The notes beneath the pieces are model-generated. The model did no database searches and was not told the DNA's origin. It was given only the letters and a program-made list of their open reading frames with translations. 6,935 nt of DNA from an uncultured Clostridium sp. (lineage in GTDB: Bacteria; Bacillota_A; Clostridia; Lachnospirales; Lachnospiraceae): contig CAMAMD010000072.1 of the NCBI GenBank assembly GCA_945836785.1, positions 1-6,935 on the forward strand. Reading direction: 5' to 3'. Position 1 is the stretch's first letter. Each line of letters begins with the position of its first letter. Positions 5,071-6,935 of this stretch are shown one piece after another. The position numbers were made by a program, and so were the translations under genes.

Positions 5071-6935
5071 ATGGAACAGGATATATGCGAACGCATGGAG
5101 CTTGCCGTTGGCAGACTCATGGAAATCGGAGAGGAAAATTGGACGGGGTGTGATAAGCTGACATCCGGTTTGCAGGATTATTTTAAACATGTATCAGCAT
5201 TTATATTAGAAATCTACGATATATATTGTATGATTCATGCTCCGATACCCGAAGAACTTTCGGAGGAGCAGTTAAAATGCATGAATCAAAATATGTATGC
5301 CGATATCTTGCCTGAGCAATACGAGACAAGTTATGCAAATCCCGATTATGCAGTAAAAATATTGGGAGAGGAATACGGAAGACTGCTTGCGTTTCTGTAT
5401 GCCGAGGTACGATGCAGTATCGCATATGCATATGAAAATAAGCAACTTGCGTTTTTGTCTCTGATGGAACTTTTTCTGGAAATCTACAGTAAGTTTTCTG
5501 AAAATATTCAGGAAGATAAAGATATGTCGGATGGGCTTCCAAAAGCCAGATATATTCGGGAATCCATTTACTATTATATGTATGATTATGCGGATGTACT
5601 TGTGGCGGACAGAGTGCGGGAGACCTTATGCAGTGAAGATAATCTTGCGTTAGATATTATTATGAACAGTGATTTGAACGATCTTCGGTATCTGTACCGA
5701 TATGGAGAGTATATCGGTGATAATGAGATTAAAACGGCGCAATTTATGAATAAGCTGGATGAGACACAGGTGCGGGCTATGGCGGAAACCTATGTAAACG
5801 GCTTTGTAAAGGGGTTCGAGACCATGCGGATTGACCTATCTGCAAAGCGGACGGTTAATATCAGGTATGCAATCGGACAGGAACGCATGGTTCGCTATGC
5901 GATAGAAATGTTTCGGGATCATCATCTTGAACCGATTATATTTCGTTATCCTGTAAGCCGGATAAACCGCAAGCTTACAATCAGAACAGGTTATACCGGG
6001 ACACCGGCAAACAAACAGTACGAGTATGATCACAGGATGGATGAAGCACTATACATGGACAAGGCATTTCTGGAACGTAAGCTGGAGATTATAGCCGACA
6101 CCTACGAGAAAAACAGGGAGCAGGCCGAGGTGTATGCAGGACCAGCTGTGATAGAGGTGTTCGGTGAAAATCCGTTTACGCCTGTGATTAAGGAAACAGC
6201 ATGCAGATTGTCAGACAGGCAGCAGGAAATGTCAGTGGAATATACTGCGAAATCTGCTGAGATAACGAACCGCTATATTCCACGGGATAAATATAGTTTT
6301 ACGATAATTGCGTATCCGATTCCTGAAATCGGAGAGCAGTTTGAGGAGATTTTTGCAGAAATTGTAAAAGTCAACACGCTTGATAATGATATGTATCGGG
6401 AGATACAGCAACATATCATAGATGTACTGAATGAGGCGGAATACGTTCATGTGCTTGGACAGAACGGGAATAAGACGGATATCAGAGTCATGTTACATGA
6501 CATAGATCCGAAGACACAGACAAATTTTGAAAACTGTCTTGCAGATGTGAACATCCCGGTGGGAGAGGTGTTTACATCACCGGTGCTGAGTGGGACAGAT
6601 GGTGTGTTGCATGTCAGCCAGGTGTATCTGAATGAACTCAAATATGAAAATCTCTGTATCACGTTCAAGGATGGAAAAATTACAGAATATACCTGTGGTA
6701 ATTTCGACAATGACGAAGAAAACAGAGCGTTCATTAAGGAAAATCTTATGTTTAATCACGAGACACTTCCGATCGGAGAGTTTGCAATCGGTACAAACAC
6801 GACAGCATATGTGATGGCGCATAAGTATGATATATTATATAAACTACCGATTTTGATTGTAGAAAAAATGGGTCCACACTTTGCTGTGGGAGACACCTGT
6901 TATAGCTACAGTGAGGATGCGGTTTTATATAATCC
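5071..6935 (+). CDS. M29-type aminopeptidase with long N-terminal extension (3' end cut off)
   Basis: An open frame of 621 complete codons that leaves the window without a stop. The C-terminal part matches the M29 (AmpS/AmpT-like, thermophilic metalloprotease) family: NIPVGEVFTSP with E499, LPIGEFAIGTN with E570, then VEKMGPHFAVGD with E598, H603 and D608. In M29 enzymes two metal-bridged zinc or cobalt ions are held by two glutamates, histidines and an aspartate. E499, E570 and H603 probably supply three of these; the final His-x-Asp pair would lie just past the edge, so activity cannot be judged fully. Such enzymes remove N-terminal residues from peptides in the cytoplasm. Classical members have about 370-410 residues and begin near the segment KRTVNIRYAIGQERMVRYAI (259 onward). 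Here about 230 residues precede it: helical, acidic, rich in Tyr and Glu, with no signal peptide or membrane helix and no domain I recognise. The function of that part is unknown. Confidence 0.85.
   Translation, partial: MEQDICERMELAVGRLMEIGEENWTGCDKLTSGLQDYFKHVSAFILEIYDIYCMIHAPIPEELSEEQLKCMNQNMYADILPEQYETSYANPDYAVKILGEEYGRLLAFLYAEVRCSIAYAYENKQLAFLSLMELFLEIYSKFSENIQEDKDMSDGLPKARYIRESIYYYMYDYADVLVADRVRETLCSEDNLALDIIMNSDLNDLRYLYRYGEYIGDNEIKTAQFMNKLDETQVRAMAETYVNGFVKGFETMRIDLSAKRTVNIRYAIGQERMVRYAIEMFRDHHLEPIIFRYPVSRINRKLTIRTGYTGTPANKQYEYDHRMDEALYMDKAFLERKLEIIADTYEKNREQAEVYAGPAVIEVFGENPFTPVIKETACRLSDRQQEMSVEYTAKSAEITNRYIPRDKYSFTIIAYPIPEIGEQFEEIFAEIVKVNTLDNDMYREIQQHIIDVLNEAEYVHVLGQNGNKTDIRVMLHDIDPKTQTNFENCLADVNIPVGEVFTSPVLSGTDGVLHVSQVYLNELKYENLCITFKDGKITEYTCGNFDNDEENRAFIKENLMFNHETLPIGEFAIGTNTTAYVMAHKYDILYKLPILIVEKMGPHFAVGDTCYSYSEDAVLYN

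Noticed and set aside
1..6935. CRISPR arrays, tRNA or rRNA genes, insertion sequences, phage or defence genes, direct repeats
   Set aside because: Nothing with the required structure was seen. Nearly the whole window is accounted for by eight protein genes with short gaps.

Overview
The window carries a compact, single-direction gene run from a low-to-moderate GC Gram-positive bacterium. It is most probably a member of the Clostridia close to Lachnospiraceae. This rests on strong AGGAGG-type ribosome binding sites, AGA/GGA/ATA-rich codon use, a PyrK-dependent type 1B dihydroorotate dehydrogenase, a type 2 (about 308-residue) OMP decarboxylase and the style of the flanking proteins. The family placement is an inference from gene content and protein resemblance, not a measured phylogeny.

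Layout, all on the + strand: an upstream region with a plausible extended -10 promoter (1-164); an AroQ-type chorismate mutase with an unusual C-terminal half (165-743); pyrC (754-2058); pyrF (2084-3010); pyrK (3033-3797); pyrD (3797-4699); a small three-helix membrane protein (4728-5066); and a long M29-type aminopeptidase that runs off the right edge (5071-6935, C-terminus missing). Gaps between genes are -1 to 28 bases and no intrinsic terminator is visible between them, so the whole run could be one transcript.

The core is de novo pyrimidine synthesis. PyrC makes dihydroorotate from carbamoyl aspartate. PyrD with PyrK oxidises it to orotate using NAD+ through FMN, FAD and a 2Fe-2S cluster. 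PyrF decarboxylates OMP to UMP. The step between (orotate phosphoribosyltransferase, pyrE) and the earlier ones (carAB, pyrB) are not here and must lie elsewhere. The chorismate mutase at the head belongs to aromatic amino acid synthesis; the membrane protein and the aminopeptidase have no evident link to pyrimidines.

I find no mobile element, CRISPR array, RNA gene or clearly novel multi-gene system. The points most worth a second look are the chorismate mutase whose C-terminal part looks like an ACT fold with no prephenate dehydratase between, and the aminopeptidase with about 230 extra N-terminal residues, translationally linked to a small membrane protein.
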